This document shows positions 23,762 to 31,767 of a stretch of DNA of 37,091 nt, piece after piece. The notes below the pieces were generated by a model that was given only the letters and a program-made list of their open reading frames with translations, ran no database searches and was not told the DNA's origin. Within the stretch, counting starts at the first letter, position 1; every line of letters starts with the position of its first letter. The stretch is taken from the NCBI GenBank assembly GCA_017505405.1, contig JAFVPI010000080.1, positions 1-37,091 of the forward strand, read 5' to 3'. Source of the stretch: Mogibacterium sp. (GTDB lineage Bacteria; Bacillota; Clostridia; Peptostreptococcales; Anaerovoracaceae). Both the position numbers and the translations under genes were made by a program.

Positions 23762-24994
23762 ATGAAAGACCTCAAAACTCTTACATTTTATGAAGAGCTT
23801 ATCGCCGGAACAGATAATGACTGCCTCAGGGCAGCCCGTGAAGACGGACGCCTGATGATAGGCTACAACTGCAATCAACTTCCGGAGGTACTGCTTGATC
23901 TGCCGGGCTGTGTTTCAGTACGAATGAGAGCTCCGGGCGTTTCATCCATGGATGTTGGCACTTACTATATGACGAGCCTCAACTGTGAGTATTGCCGGGC
24001 GATCGTAGAGATGTGTTTCGACGGAGGATATAACTTCCTCGACTGTGTCTTTGACTCATATGCCTGCAGCCAGATGGCGGATGCCATAGATAATATAGAT
24101 AAGCTGGGAATTTGCAGGAGCAGCAACAGCAGGTTTTTTGTCGCCAGGGTGGACACACCGATCAAGAGCGATGAGAATGCGGTAAGGCATCTTGCAAGGA
24201 TGTGCAAGGCCAGAGTCCTCGACAGATTGCATGATGAATTCGGGATAGATGTTTCGGATGAAGCGATACTCAAGGCTGTAGAAGAACATAACAGGATGTG
24301 CGCGCTTCTGAATGAGATCGGCAGTTACCGAAAGCTTGAGCATCCGGTAATAACCGGGTATGAGTTTGCCGTGATCTGCCTTGCAACATATTCAGCTCCG
24401 CATGATATCATGATAGGCAAACTCCGGGAGACTCTGGCAGAGCTTAAGACGAGAGAAGCAGATCCTAAAGACGCGTTCAGGATCAGAGTCGTTGTGGCTG
24501 GAAGCGAGGTGGATGATCCGGATTTCATAAAAATGATAGAAAGTACAGGGGCCCTTGTGGTAGCTGACAGGTATTGCTTCGGCTCATTTCCCGACAGAAT
24601 GGAGATCAGTCTTCCCAGCCATGAAGCAGGATCCGGCGCGGATAACGCATCGGAAGATCTCCTGACATCTATATGCAGGCAATATGTAAAGCGTTGTCAG
24701 TGTCCGAGACATATGGACAGAAACAAGATAGATCAGAGAAAGGACTATCTTGCTGAGCTTGTTCGGGAATACAATGCCGACGGGATCATCGTTCAGCAGA
24801 TGAATTTCTGCAACTTCTGGCCATACGAAAGGGCTGCCATTGCTCACATAATACCGGAGAAGTATGACATCCCGGTGCTTTCAATGGACAGACCGTATAG
24901 CTCAGGCATGTCCGGACAGCTGAGGACAAGAGTGCAGGCATTCATAGAGAGTACCGAGATCAAAAGACTGAGGAAGGGGATGAAACATGCGTAA
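23762..24994 (+). CDS. 2-hydroxyacyl-CoA dehydratase family subunit (HgdB-like)
   Basis: The family removes water from 2-hydroxyacyl-CoA (or reduces aryl-CoA) using 4Fe-4S clusters after ATP-driven activation. This 410-residue subunit shows the family pattern: an N-terminal GRLMIGYNCNQLPEVLL, SLNCEYCRAIVEMCFDGGYNFLD, RIRVVVAGSEVDDPDFIKMIE near residue 240, and the cluster segment QQMNFCNFWPYERA with Cys350. Other likely ligands are in the LNCEYC region. The start has GGAG 11 nt upstream, a weak site. It overlaps the second subunit gene by 8 nt. The substrate could be a 2-hydroxyacyl-CoA from amino-acid fermentation, but the activator ATPase usually needed is not in this operon. Confidence 0.85.
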   Translation: MKDLKTLTFYEELIAGTDNDCLRAAREDGRLMIGYNCNQLPEVLLDLPGCVSVRMRAPGVSSMDVGTYYMTSLNCEYCRAIVEMCFDGGYNFLDCVFDSYACSQMADAIDNIDKLGICRSSNSRFFVARVDTPIKSDENAVRHLARMCKARVLDRLHDEFGIDVSDEAILKAVEEHNRMCALLNEIGSYRKLEHPVITGYEFAVICLATYSAPHDIMIGKLRETLAELKTREADPKDAFRIRVVVAGSEVDDPDFIKMIESTGALVVADRYCFGSFPDRMEISLPSHEAGSGADNASEDLLTSICRQYVKRCQCPRHMDRNKIDQRKDYLAELVREYNADGIIVQQMNFCNFWPYERAAIAHIIPEKYDIPVLSMDRPYSSGMSGQLRTRVQAFIESTEIKRLRKGMKHA

Positions 24995-26546
24995 GAAAAA
25001 GAGAGTTGGCGCCGTTTCACCCGGCAATCTGTACAATGGCGGAAAGACGAGGACTCGCAGAGAGTGGCGCGGAGCAGCTGATACCCTTTATGATTATTCG
25101 CGCTGGTGCGTAAACTGGACGAGGCTCATAAGATTTATCATCAGGCCGCAATCCATAAAAGGCCTTCTGAGATACAGGTGGATGCACGACTATATCGCTG
25201 CGATCGATTTGCTGGATAGATCCGTGGACGGACTCAGAGGCAACCAGCTGCGAATAGGGCATACGGAATTTGACTATATCGTTAAGCAGATCATCAGCGC
25301 GCTGACTATCATGTTTGAAGCGGATCAGCGAATCGGTGGAGATAAGAAAAAGAGCGATAAGATCGTTGTATTTGATGAGAACATGATGGAGCATCTAAGC
25401 TTCGGGTTTCCAGATCTTAACAGAAGCTGTCCGCAGATGTGCGCGGTGTTTGCCCGGTCGGCGGTCTCGCAGCACTCTGCTCATTACTATATAGATGTTG
25501 CAGAGCAGTATGGGATCACAGGTGATGTATGCACCATGCCTAAAGCAGAGTTGGGTGTCGCAATAGAGCAGGATTTTCCGGATATAGGAAACTGCATGAT
25601 ACACTGCAACACAACATGCGACACATCCCTGATGGGAAACAGCATTGAGGACATGTTCTATGGTAAGCCTTCGTTTGCGCTTGCTGCGCCTGAGCACATA
25701 GAAGATGAGCTTGTAATGGAATATGCCGCAGATGAGATAAAGGACGCGATTGCGTTCATAGAAAAACAGACCGGATCAAAGTGGGACTGGGCAGCATACT
25801 TTCACAATATGAAAATGTTCAATGAAATGACACGCAGCTTTCTTGAGATCCTTGATATGCAGAAGACGGACTATCCGCAGCTGCCCGAGAACAATTACGC
25901 TCTGCATCGTGAGGTATATTACACAAGGATGCTCAACGGCAGACTTGAAGATCTTGTCAAAGTTGAAAAGAACATCCGCAGGCTGATGTATAAAGGTTAT
26001 AAACACCGGGATATCATGTGCAGCGAAGTCAGGCACAGGGCACTTGTATGGGGCGTGCAGGGAGAATTCTATACCAATTTCCCAAACTGGCTTATCGAAT
26101 GCTGGGGCATTGTGCCTATAACACACTTCATGAATCTCACTTCGACATCCATATATGCTGATGAAGATACACCTGAGAATCGGGAGCAGGCATATTACGA
26201 TCTTGCGGATCTGCATGTCAAAATGCTGATGCGCAACAGGTCGGAAGGAGGATTCCGGCTTGGCGTTGAGGACGTATGGAGATTCTGCGAGGAATACAGA
26301 TGCGACATGATAATCATGTATGAGCAGATCGCCTGCAAAGCTATGACAGGTTACCACGGCATTTACGAAGAAGGAGCGGCTGAGCGCGGGATAAAAATCG
26401 TATGGGTCACACATTCACTTCTCGACACAAGAAAGGCTTCCAGACAGGCTATGCGTGATGAAGTGAATTTGTATATGAGGACTGTGCTGAATGAGACACC
26501 ACTGGCTCCTGAGCTCGAGGTCATAGATGATGGAAACGCATGGTAA
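24987..26546 (+). CDS. 2-hydroxyacyl-CoA dehydratase family subunit, long form
   Basis: The 519-residue partner subunit is longer than the usual 370-480. About 100 N-terminal residues (KKKRVGAVSPGNLYNGGKTRTRREWRG...) are basic and without clear family match. The family part has FDENMMEHLSFGFPDL, NCMIHCNTTCDTSLMG near residue 207-222, FYTNFPNWLIECWGIVP near 355-371, and the C-terminal cluster segment MIIMYEQIACKAMTGYHG with Cys450 followed by GIKIVWVTHSLLDTR, equivalent to the end of HgdA/HgdB subunits. It is translationally coupled to the first subunit and followed after 30 nt by a nitroreductase gene. Together they probably form a heterodimer. Confidence 0.82.
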   Translation: MRKKKRVGAVSPGNLYNGGKTRTRREWRGAADTLYDYSRWCVNWTRLIRFIIRPQSIKGLLRYRWMHDYIAAIDLLDRSVDGLRGNQLRIGHTEFDYIVKQIISALTIMFEADQRIGGDKKKSDKIVVFDENMMEHLSFGFPDLNRSCPQMCAVFARSAVSQHSAHYYIDVAEQYGITGDVCTMPKAELGVAIEQDFPDIGNCMIHCNTTCDTSLMGNSIEDMFYGKPSFALAAPEHIEDELVMEYAADEIKDAIAFIEKQTGSKWDWAAYFHNMKMFNEMTRSFLEILDMQKTDYPQLPENNYALHREVYYTRMLNGRLEDLVKVEKNIRRLMYKGYKHRDIMCSEVRHRALVWGVQGEFYTNFPNWLIECWGIVPITHFMNLTSTSIYADEDTPENREQAYYDLADLHVKMLMRNRSEGGFRLGVEDVWRFCEEYRCDMIIMYEQIACKAMTGYHGIYEEGAAERGIKIVWVTHSLLDTRKASRQAMRDEVNLYMRTVLNETPLAPELEVIDDGNAW

Positions 26547-26576
26547 GAGGAATAGTAAGGGATGGAGGAAAAGGAT

Positions 26577-27407
26577 ATGAAATACTCTGCTAAAGAAATG
26601 ATAAAAAACAGAAGGAGCATCAGGACCTTCAATGGCGAGCCGCTTAAGGCAGAAGACAAAGCAAAACTGGAAGAACACGTAAGAAATACTGACAATCCCT
26701 GGAATGTGCCGATCGAATTTCGGATCCTTGATGCTTCGGAAAACGGGCTTTCAAGTCCTGTAATCAAAGGAGAAAACACATATCTCGCAGCCAAAGTAGC
26801 CAGAGAGGATCTTTATGAAGTCGCGTTCGGCTACAGCTTCGAAGAAGCCTGTTTATATGCTGAATCTCTTGGCTTAGGCACGGTGATGCTTGCTGCGTCG
26901 CTCAGTAGGGAAGCATTTGAGAAGGTGATGGGTCTTAAGGAGAACGAGGTTTTTCCGCTCGCCAGCCCTGTTGGATATCCTTCGGATAAGCAGACGCTTC
27001 TGGAAAAAACGATGAGGAAGGCCCTTAAAGCTGACAAGAGGCTTGCTTTCGATGAAGTGTTCTTTGACGGTGATTTCGGAAAAGGACTTTCCGAAGATAA
27101 AGCGGGTGTATTTGCCGAAGCCCTCGAAATGGCAAGATGGGCTCCGTCCGCAGGCAACAAACAGCCATGGAGAGCGGTGGTCAGTGGCAATAAGGTACAC
27201 TTCTATGAAGAAAAAAGCATGAAGGCTAGTCCGCTTGGTGATGTTCAGAAGATCGATGTCGGAATAGCCATATGCCACTTACATCTGATTATGAAGGAAA
27301 AAGGTGTCAAAGGAAGCTTCGTTGATTGCAACCCGGGGATTGAAGCACCGAAAAACACGTACTACATAACGTCATTTGTGATTGTCGATGCCGATGAAAC
27401 CAATTAA
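26577..27407 (+). CDS. Nitroreductase family protein (second type)
   Basis: The 276-residue FMN protein starts at 26577, 8 nt after GGAGG (26564-26568); an ATG at 26562 overlaps that site. It has KNRRSIRTFNGEPL near the start, FEEACLYAESLGLGTVMLA near residue 85-103 and a second segment ARWAPSAGNKQPWRAVV near 184-200. The usual WAPS segment lies in the second half, so the domain order is permuted compared with ordinary nitroreductases, as in the TM1586-like group. It is the third gene of the dehydratase-like operon and may supply or take up electrons for it. Hairpin repeat copy 2 begins in its last codons. Confidence 0.83.
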   Translation: MKYSAKEMIKNRRSIRTFNGEPLKAEDKAKLEEHVRNTDNPWNVPIEFRILDASENGLSSPVIKGENTYLAAKVAREDLYEVAFGYSFEEACLYAESLGLGTVMLAASLSREAFEKVMGLKENEVFPLASPVGYPSDKQTLLEKTMRKALKADKRLAFDEVFFDGDFGKGLSEDKAGVFAEALEMARWAPSAGNKQPWRAVVSGNKVHFYEEKSMKASPLGDVQKIDVGIAICHLHLIMKEKGVKGSFVDCNPGIEAPKNTYYITSFVIVDADETN

Positions 27408-27409
27408 TC

Positions 27410-27490
27410 CATCTCAAGATAAGTTGCAACCATAGAAAACACCTGACTGGTATGCTTGAGACCGGTCAGGTGTTTTGCTGTAGTGTTTTT
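27410..27490 (+). repeat. Two-hairpin repeat, copy 2
   Basis: Hairpin 1 is CAATTAATC (27411-27419) with GATAAGTTG (27428-27436), loop CATCTCAA; hairpin 2 is ACACCTGACTGG (27449-27460) with CCGGTCAGGTGT (27472-27483), loop including CTTGAGA. The two loops are complementary over TCTCAA/TTGAGA, as in copy 1. It begins at the stop codon of the nitroreductase gene, and hairpin 2 with the following TTTTG may act as terminator. Confidence 0.8.
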
Positions 27491-27516
27491 GCAAAAAGTA
27501 CTCAAAGGAATCTTTT

Positions 27517-28398
27517 TCAGACATTTCTGGTCTTTGCGTAATCGCGGATATGCTGCACGAAAGCCTGCTCCCCTACAGACAGATTATCCCGGTACCCGAG
27601 GCCATATTCGAAAATGATTTGAGGATCAAGAGGAATCATCTTAAGTCCATCCGCGATGACAGTATCACCGGCTATGAACTGGAAGAGTCCGACGCCAACA
27701 TTGCTTCTTATGAGATGGATACTGTCTTCGAATCTCCCGAAAAGCGAAAAATTCGCTGCGATTCCTGCAGTATTAAACGCGGATTTGATTTCCTTGAAAT
27801 ATGGAGTGTCTCTCCCCGGAACGAAAAGAGGTATATCAGCAAGATCAGCTAATCCAAGACTTTTCTTTTTTGATAACTCAGAATTACTGCTGACAACGGC
27901 TCTGATAACACAGTCTCCGACTTTAACAAACTTCTGCCCTTTTATGGCAGGGTTTTTTATTGCGGTATATACATTGAAGACTTTGCTAAGGAAACCACGC
28001 TCCAGCTCGTCCATAGTCCCAATATTCAGGATCGGATTGTATTGCGGATTCTTTTCCCGAAAGCTTCCCACAATGTATAAAAGATCATACTCCTCAACAG
28101 AATAGTAAGTTCCCAATGTGAAAGAAGAACTCTGCACGCTTTTATACTGATCGACAGCAGACATACAGTCATCGTAGTCCTGCAGCATCATTATTGCATG
28201 AGGCAGAAAAACTGTACCGAATTTCGTAAGCGCAATGGAGCGGGTCGTCCTGACAAATAGTTTTTCACCAAGTTCATCCTCAAGCTGCTGTATATGCCTG
28301 CTTAAAGCAGATGTGGACACATTCAGACGAAAGGCTGTCTCACTGTAGCTGAGTGTTTTGACGAGCATCGTAAATTCTTTTAGCTGCATTATTTCCAT
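27517..28398 (-). CDS. LysR family transcriptional regulator
   Basis: The 293-residue protein starts at 28398 because CGGAGGAG lies 6 nt upstream; an in-frame ATG at 28425 has no such site. The N-terminal winged helix is MQLKEFTMLVKTLSYSETAFRLNVSTSALSRHIQQLEDELGEKLFVRTTRSIALT (about residues 4-60), followed by the two-lobe effector domain (FTLGTYYSVEEYDLLYIVGSF, VGVGLFQFIAG). The effector is unknown. It is divergent from the 949-residue oxidoreductase gene, with an inverted repeat at 28437-28459 between them, so it most likely activates that gene. Confidence 0.93.
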   Translation of the reverse strand: MEIMQLKEFTMLVKTLSYSETAFRLNVSTSALSRHIQQLEDELGEKLFVRTTRSIALTKFGTVFLPHAIMMLQDYDDCMSAVDQYKSVQSSSFTLGTYYSVEEYDLLYIVGSFREKNPQYNPILNIGTMDELERGFLSKVFNVYTAIKNPAIKGQKFVKVGDCVIRAVVSSNSELSKKKSLGLADLADIPLFVPGRDTPYFKEIKSAFNTAGIAANFSLFGRFEDSIHLIRSNVGVGLFQFIAGDTVIADGLKMIPLDPQIIFEYGLGYRDNLSVGEQAFVQHIRDYAKTRNV

Positions 28399-28436
28399 GA
28401 GATTCTCCTCCGTACAGGAAAGCACCTACCCATGTC

Positions 28437-28459
28437 ATTATCCCCCGTAGTGGGATAAT
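28437..28459. promoter_or_regulatory. Putative LysR-type operator
   Basis: ATTATCCC (28437-28444) and GGGATAAT (28452-28459) are perfect inverted repeats around a 7-nt centre. The site lies 38 nt before the LysR start and about 88 nt before the oxidoreductase start, where a LysR recognition site is expected. Confidence 0.72.
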
Positions 28460-28546
28460 CCTATCACAATCAGGTTTGCTCATCAATTGGCGGTGAAATA
28501 CTATTTTTATAGAGATAATGTATCTTGAGGAGAGAGGAGAGAAATT

Positions 28547-31396
28547 ATGCTCGACAGAGAGATGATGGCAAAGACCATGTACAATGAACGGGATTATATG
28601 CCATTGGATTATAAGTGTGATGACCCTGAAAAAGAGGAACTTATTAAGCAACTGGTAGCTGTTATCAGCATGGATCCGATGCTTCAGGACCCGGCGAATA
28701 TATGCGGTGAAGATCCTGACTTCTGGATGATAGACAAGCTCTTTTCTAAAGAAGAGGTGAAATTCATACTGTCATTCGGTCAGAGACGTGTCGTAAAACT
28801 GACTGCAGAGCAGCTGGCAGAACGCAATAATATGTCGGTCGAAAAGGCCAGAGAGCTTGCTGAATCATGCAGTCGCAAGGGAATCCTGGAATTCGACCGC
28901 GAGAATGAAGCAAAAGAGAGACAGTACTTCATACCGGTATGGGTAGTCGGTTCCGGTGAGTATATTCTCATGAGCAAGGAGAATACCGACAAGTTCCCTG
29001 AGATTGCGTCTTTCTTCAATTATTTAACACAGATGCCTCTTACACGTACTGCGCAGATGGTTCCGATGGGCCTTGGTCTGATGCACGTAGTACCTGTAGA
29101 GAAGGCTATTGAAGCCAAAAATGAGGCTGTGCCGCTGGAGAAAATATCTTACTGGCTAAAACAGTCGGATAAATATGCTCTGGAAACCTGTGTATGCAGA
29201 AAGCAGCAGAGGATGAGAGGCGAAGGCGGAGAGAACCTTGAAGATTACTGGTGTATCGCGATCGGTGACTTTGCAGAATATGTTGTTGAGTCCGGCAAGG
29301 AAGCAAGATATGCAACATATGAGGAAGTTATGGAAGTCCTCGAGAAGGCTGAGAAGGCCGGATATGTCCACCAGATCATCAACGTTGACGGCGAAGATAA
29401 GGTAGTCGGTATCTGCAACTGCGGTCAGGCTACATGCAACGCTCTCAGAACATCGCAGCTCTTCAACACTCAGAACCTGTCATGCTCTTCTTACCGTGCT
29501 CATGTTGACCACAGCAAGTGCGTTGCCTGCGGCAAGTGCGTAGAGGTCTGCCCTGTAGGCGCTGCCAAACTCGGCCAGAAGCTGTGCAAAAAGAACGGCC
29601 AGGAAGTTGAATATCCTAAGGCAGTACTGTACTCAGAGGAGCCATGGGGTCCTGAGGCATGGAATAAGAACTACAGAGAAGACATCAAGATCAACTGCTA
29701 CGAAACCGGAACATCACCATGCAAGGCTGCATGCCCGGCCAACCTGTCAGTACAGGGCTATGTCAAGATGGCAGGCGAAGGCCGCTACAGAGAAGCTCTC
29801 GAGCTGATCAAGCAGGACAACCCGCTGCCTGCAGTCTGCGGAGCTGTATGCAACAGAAGATGCGAAGACAGATGCACAAGAGGAACTATCGACAAGCCTG
29901 TTGCTATTGACGAGATCAAGAAATTCATCGCAGCACAGGAGCTCAACGCAGAGAACAGATTCGTTCCTGAGTGCAGCAGAGAATACGGCGGACTCTGGGG
30001 CGATGAGTACAAGATCGCCATCATCGGAGCAGGCCCTGGTGGACTCTCGGCAGCATATTATCTCAGAAAGCGCGGCTACCCTGTAACGGTATTTGAAAAG
30101 CAGAAAGCTCTCGGCGGCATGCTGAGATACGGAATCCCTACTTTCAGACTCGAGAAGGACGTTGTAGACGCTGAGATCGAAGTCATGAAGGAAATGGGTG
30201 TTGAGTTCAAGACAGGCGTTGAGGTAGGCAAAGATGTTACTATCCAGCAGCTCAGAGATCAGGGCTACAAGGGTTTCTACATCGCAGCAGGACTCCAGAG
30301 CGGCGGCAAGCTTGCTGTTGAAGGTGCAGACGCCGAAGGAGTTATGAGCGGTATCGACTTCATGCGCATCATCAACGAGGATGAAGTCGCTGTAATGAAG
30401 GGCGAACTTCCGCAGGCTGCTAAGCTTAGCGGCAATGTCGTAGTTATCGGCGGCGGAAACATCGGAGCTGACGTTGCAAGGACAGCAGTAAGATCCGGAG
30501 CCGACAAGGTATATATGTACGCTCTCGAAGCTTATGACGAGCTTCCGATGGGCGAAGAAGACAGAGCAGAGTGCGAAGAAGAAGGCATCAGCGTAAACGG
30601 CGGCTGGGGCCCTGTACAGATCTTCAATAAGGACGGCAAGGTGTGCGGCATCAGGTTCAGGAAGTGCCTGTCTGTTAAGAACGCTGAGGGCAGATTCGAC
30701 CCTAAGTTTGATGACAGCGAGACAACTGAGCTTGAGTGCACAACAGTACTCTACTGCACAGGCCAGAAGGCGGATCTCAAGGGAATGCTTGAAGGCACAA
30801 AGGTAGAATTCAACCCTAACGGAACTATCATCGTAGACCCTGTAACACTCCAGACTGCAGAAGAAGACATCTTTGCAGGCGGCGACATCGTGACAGGTCA
30901 GAAGTTCGCTATCGATGCTATCGGAGTAGGAAGAGCAGTCGCAGATTCCCTCAACAGATACGTCCATCCAGAGCAGGGTCCGACCAGACTTACTCTCAGC
31001 CGTGACCTCAGAGAGATCATCGAACTTGATAGAGATGACATTTTCGTTGAGAGCTATGACAACACACCAAGGCAGAAACCTGGCCACAGAGACGGTGATC
31101 CGACTAAGACATTCGAAGACCTGAGAGAGCTCCTGACAGAAGAACAAGTCAAAGCTGAAGCGGACCGTTGCCTGAAGTGCGGAGCTACCACGGTAGATGT
31201 CAACAGATGTATCGGATGCGGACTCTGCACCACAAGATGCGAATTCGACGCGATCAAGCTTGAAAGAGACAATCCGGAGGCGACAGTGATGTATCCTCTC
31301 GAGACCGGCTATACACAGGTAGTGCCGAAGTTTGCAGAAGAAAGGGCTATCAAGATATCCAAAAAGTATGGAACGCCAATCGATATAACAAAATAA
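28547..31396 (+). CDS. Large 4Fe-4S/FAD NAD(P)H oxidoreductase (glutamate synthase small-subunit-like)
   Basis: This 949-residue cytoplasmic enzyme has four parts. Residues 1-310 are an N-terminal region with many Cys (CVCRKQQ; CNCGQATC) that I cannot name with certainty. A ferredoxin motif CVACGKCVEVCP starts at 325. Residues about 390-480 are the GltD-type Fe-S domain (CKAACPANLSVQGYV, CGAVCNRRCEDRC). Residues about 490-830 bind FAD (IIGAGPGGLSAAYYL near 494) and NAD(P)H (VVIGGGNIGADVART near 634). A last ferredoxin motif CIGCGLCTTRCEF starts at 888. It probably moves electrons between NAD(P)H and ferredoxin or a partner reductase. GAGAGGAGAG precedes the start. LysR control is likely. Confidence 0.9.
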   Translation: MLDREMMAKTMYNERDYMPLDYKCDDPEKEELIKQLVAVISMDPMLQDPANICGEDPDFWMIDKLFSKEEVKFILSFGQRRVVKLTAEQLAERNNMSVEKARELAESCSRKGILEFDRENEAKERQYFIPVWVVGSGEYILMSKENTDKFPEIASFFNYLTQMPLTRTAQMVPMGLGLMHVVPVEKAIEAKNEAVPLEKISYWLKQSDKYALETCVCRKQQRMRGEGGENLEDYWCIAIGDFAEYVVESGKEARYATYEEVMEVLEKAEKAGYVHQIINVDGEDKVVGICNCGQATCNALRTSQLFNTQNLSCSSYRAHVDHSKCVACGKCVEVCPVGAAKLGQKLCKKNGQEVEYPKAVLYSEEPWGPEAWNKNYREDIKINCYETGTSPCKAACPANLSVQGYVKMAGEGRYREALELIKQDNPLPAVCGAVCNRRCEDRCTRGTIDKPVAIDEIKKFIAAQELNAENRFVPECSREYGGLWGDEYKIAIIGAGPGGLSAAYYLRKRGYPVTVFEKQKALGGMLRYGIPTFRLEKDVVDAEIEVMKEMGVEFKTGVEVGKDVTIQQLRDQGYKGFYIAAGLQSGGKLAVEGADAEGVMSGIDFMRIINEDEVAVMKGELPQAAKLSGNVVVIGGGNIGADVARTAVRSGADKVYMYALEAYDELPMGEEDRAECEEEGISVNGGWGPVQIFNKDGKVCGIRFRKCLSVKNAEGRFDPKFDDSETTELECTTVLYCTGQKADLKGMLEGTKVEFNPNGTIIVDPVTLQTAEEDIFAGGDIVTGQKFAIDAIGVGRAVADSLNRYVHPEQGPTRLTLSRDLREIIELDRDDIFVESYDNTPRQKPGHRDGDPTKTFEDLRELLTEEQVKAEADRCLKCGATTVDVNRCIGCGLCTTRCEFDAIKLERDNPEATVMYPLETGYTQVVPKFAEERAIKISKKYGTPIDITK

Positions 31397-31400
31397 AAAA

Positions 31401-31485
31401 GGTATCAAAATATCCCTCTCAACACTAATTGATACCGAAGAAAGCTCCTGCCCCTATATGCTTGATATTGGGCAGGAGCCCTGTT
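31401..31485 (+). repeat. Two-hairpin repeat, copy 3 (diverged)
   Basis: Hairpin 1 is GGTATCAA (31401-31408) with TTGATACC (31429-31436) and a long loop that keeps ATCCCTCTCAA; hairpin 2 is GCTCCTGCCC (31444-31453) with GGGCAGGAGC (31470-31479), loop including GCTTGATA. The stems have changed relative to copies 1 and 2 but both still pair. The loop-loop match is only TCAA/TTGA. It directly follows the oxidoreductase stop codon. Confidence 0.72.
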
Positions 31486-31537
31486 TATAAGGAACACCTT
31501 GTTGTGGAAACGCCGAAATCTCTGTAGCCTGACAAAA

Positions 31538-31703
31538 GAATAAACCGTAAGCCTTTATTTACAAGGTTTACGGATTATCTTTGGTGGATGATCAGGGGCT
31601 CGAATGCGACAATAACAAAAATTATGAATCGCTCAATACGTTGAAATTAAAGGAGTACACGCTGTCCGCAGGGTGTCCGCATTCAAAGTGTAACCATCAC
31701 TGT
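31538..31703 (-). repeat. tRNA-3'-end repeat R7 (A tail, degraded end)
   Basis: Hairpin CCGTAAGCCTT (31544-31554) with AAGGTTTACGG (31562-31572), as in R1 and R3; core at 31581-31603; A tail resembling R6. The end (GTGTAACCATCACTGTAATC) is degraded compared with the GTGTAAC repeats of the other copies. The Fic promoter hairpin begins 5 nt later. Confidence 0.83.
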
Positions 31704-31707
31704 AATC

Positions 31708-31761
31708 AAAAAGCTCAGTTGTCTACAAACTGCAGACAACTGAGCTTTTTGTTGGTATAAT
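31708..31761 (+). promoter_or_regulatory. Fic gene promoter with a 17-bp perfect inverted repeat
   Basis: AAAAAGCTCAGTTGTCT (31708-31724) pairs perfectly with the stretch at 31734-31750, 9-nt loop, and with T-runs on both sides it can act as a bidirectional terminator. CAGACA at 31733-31738 and TATAAT at 31756-31761 are 17 nt apart and form a promoter, so the right arm overlaps the promoter spacer. Transcription should start at or next to the ATG at 31768, where there is no ribosome binding site. Confidence 0.75.
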
Positions 31762-31767
31762 CTCAAT

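Noticed and set aside
29747..31408. Long open frame of about 550 codons on the minus strand
   Set aside because: It lies entirely opposite the clear NAD(P)H/FAD oxidoreductase gene, has no ribosome binding site and its product has no family pattern. It results from codon usage of the real gene.
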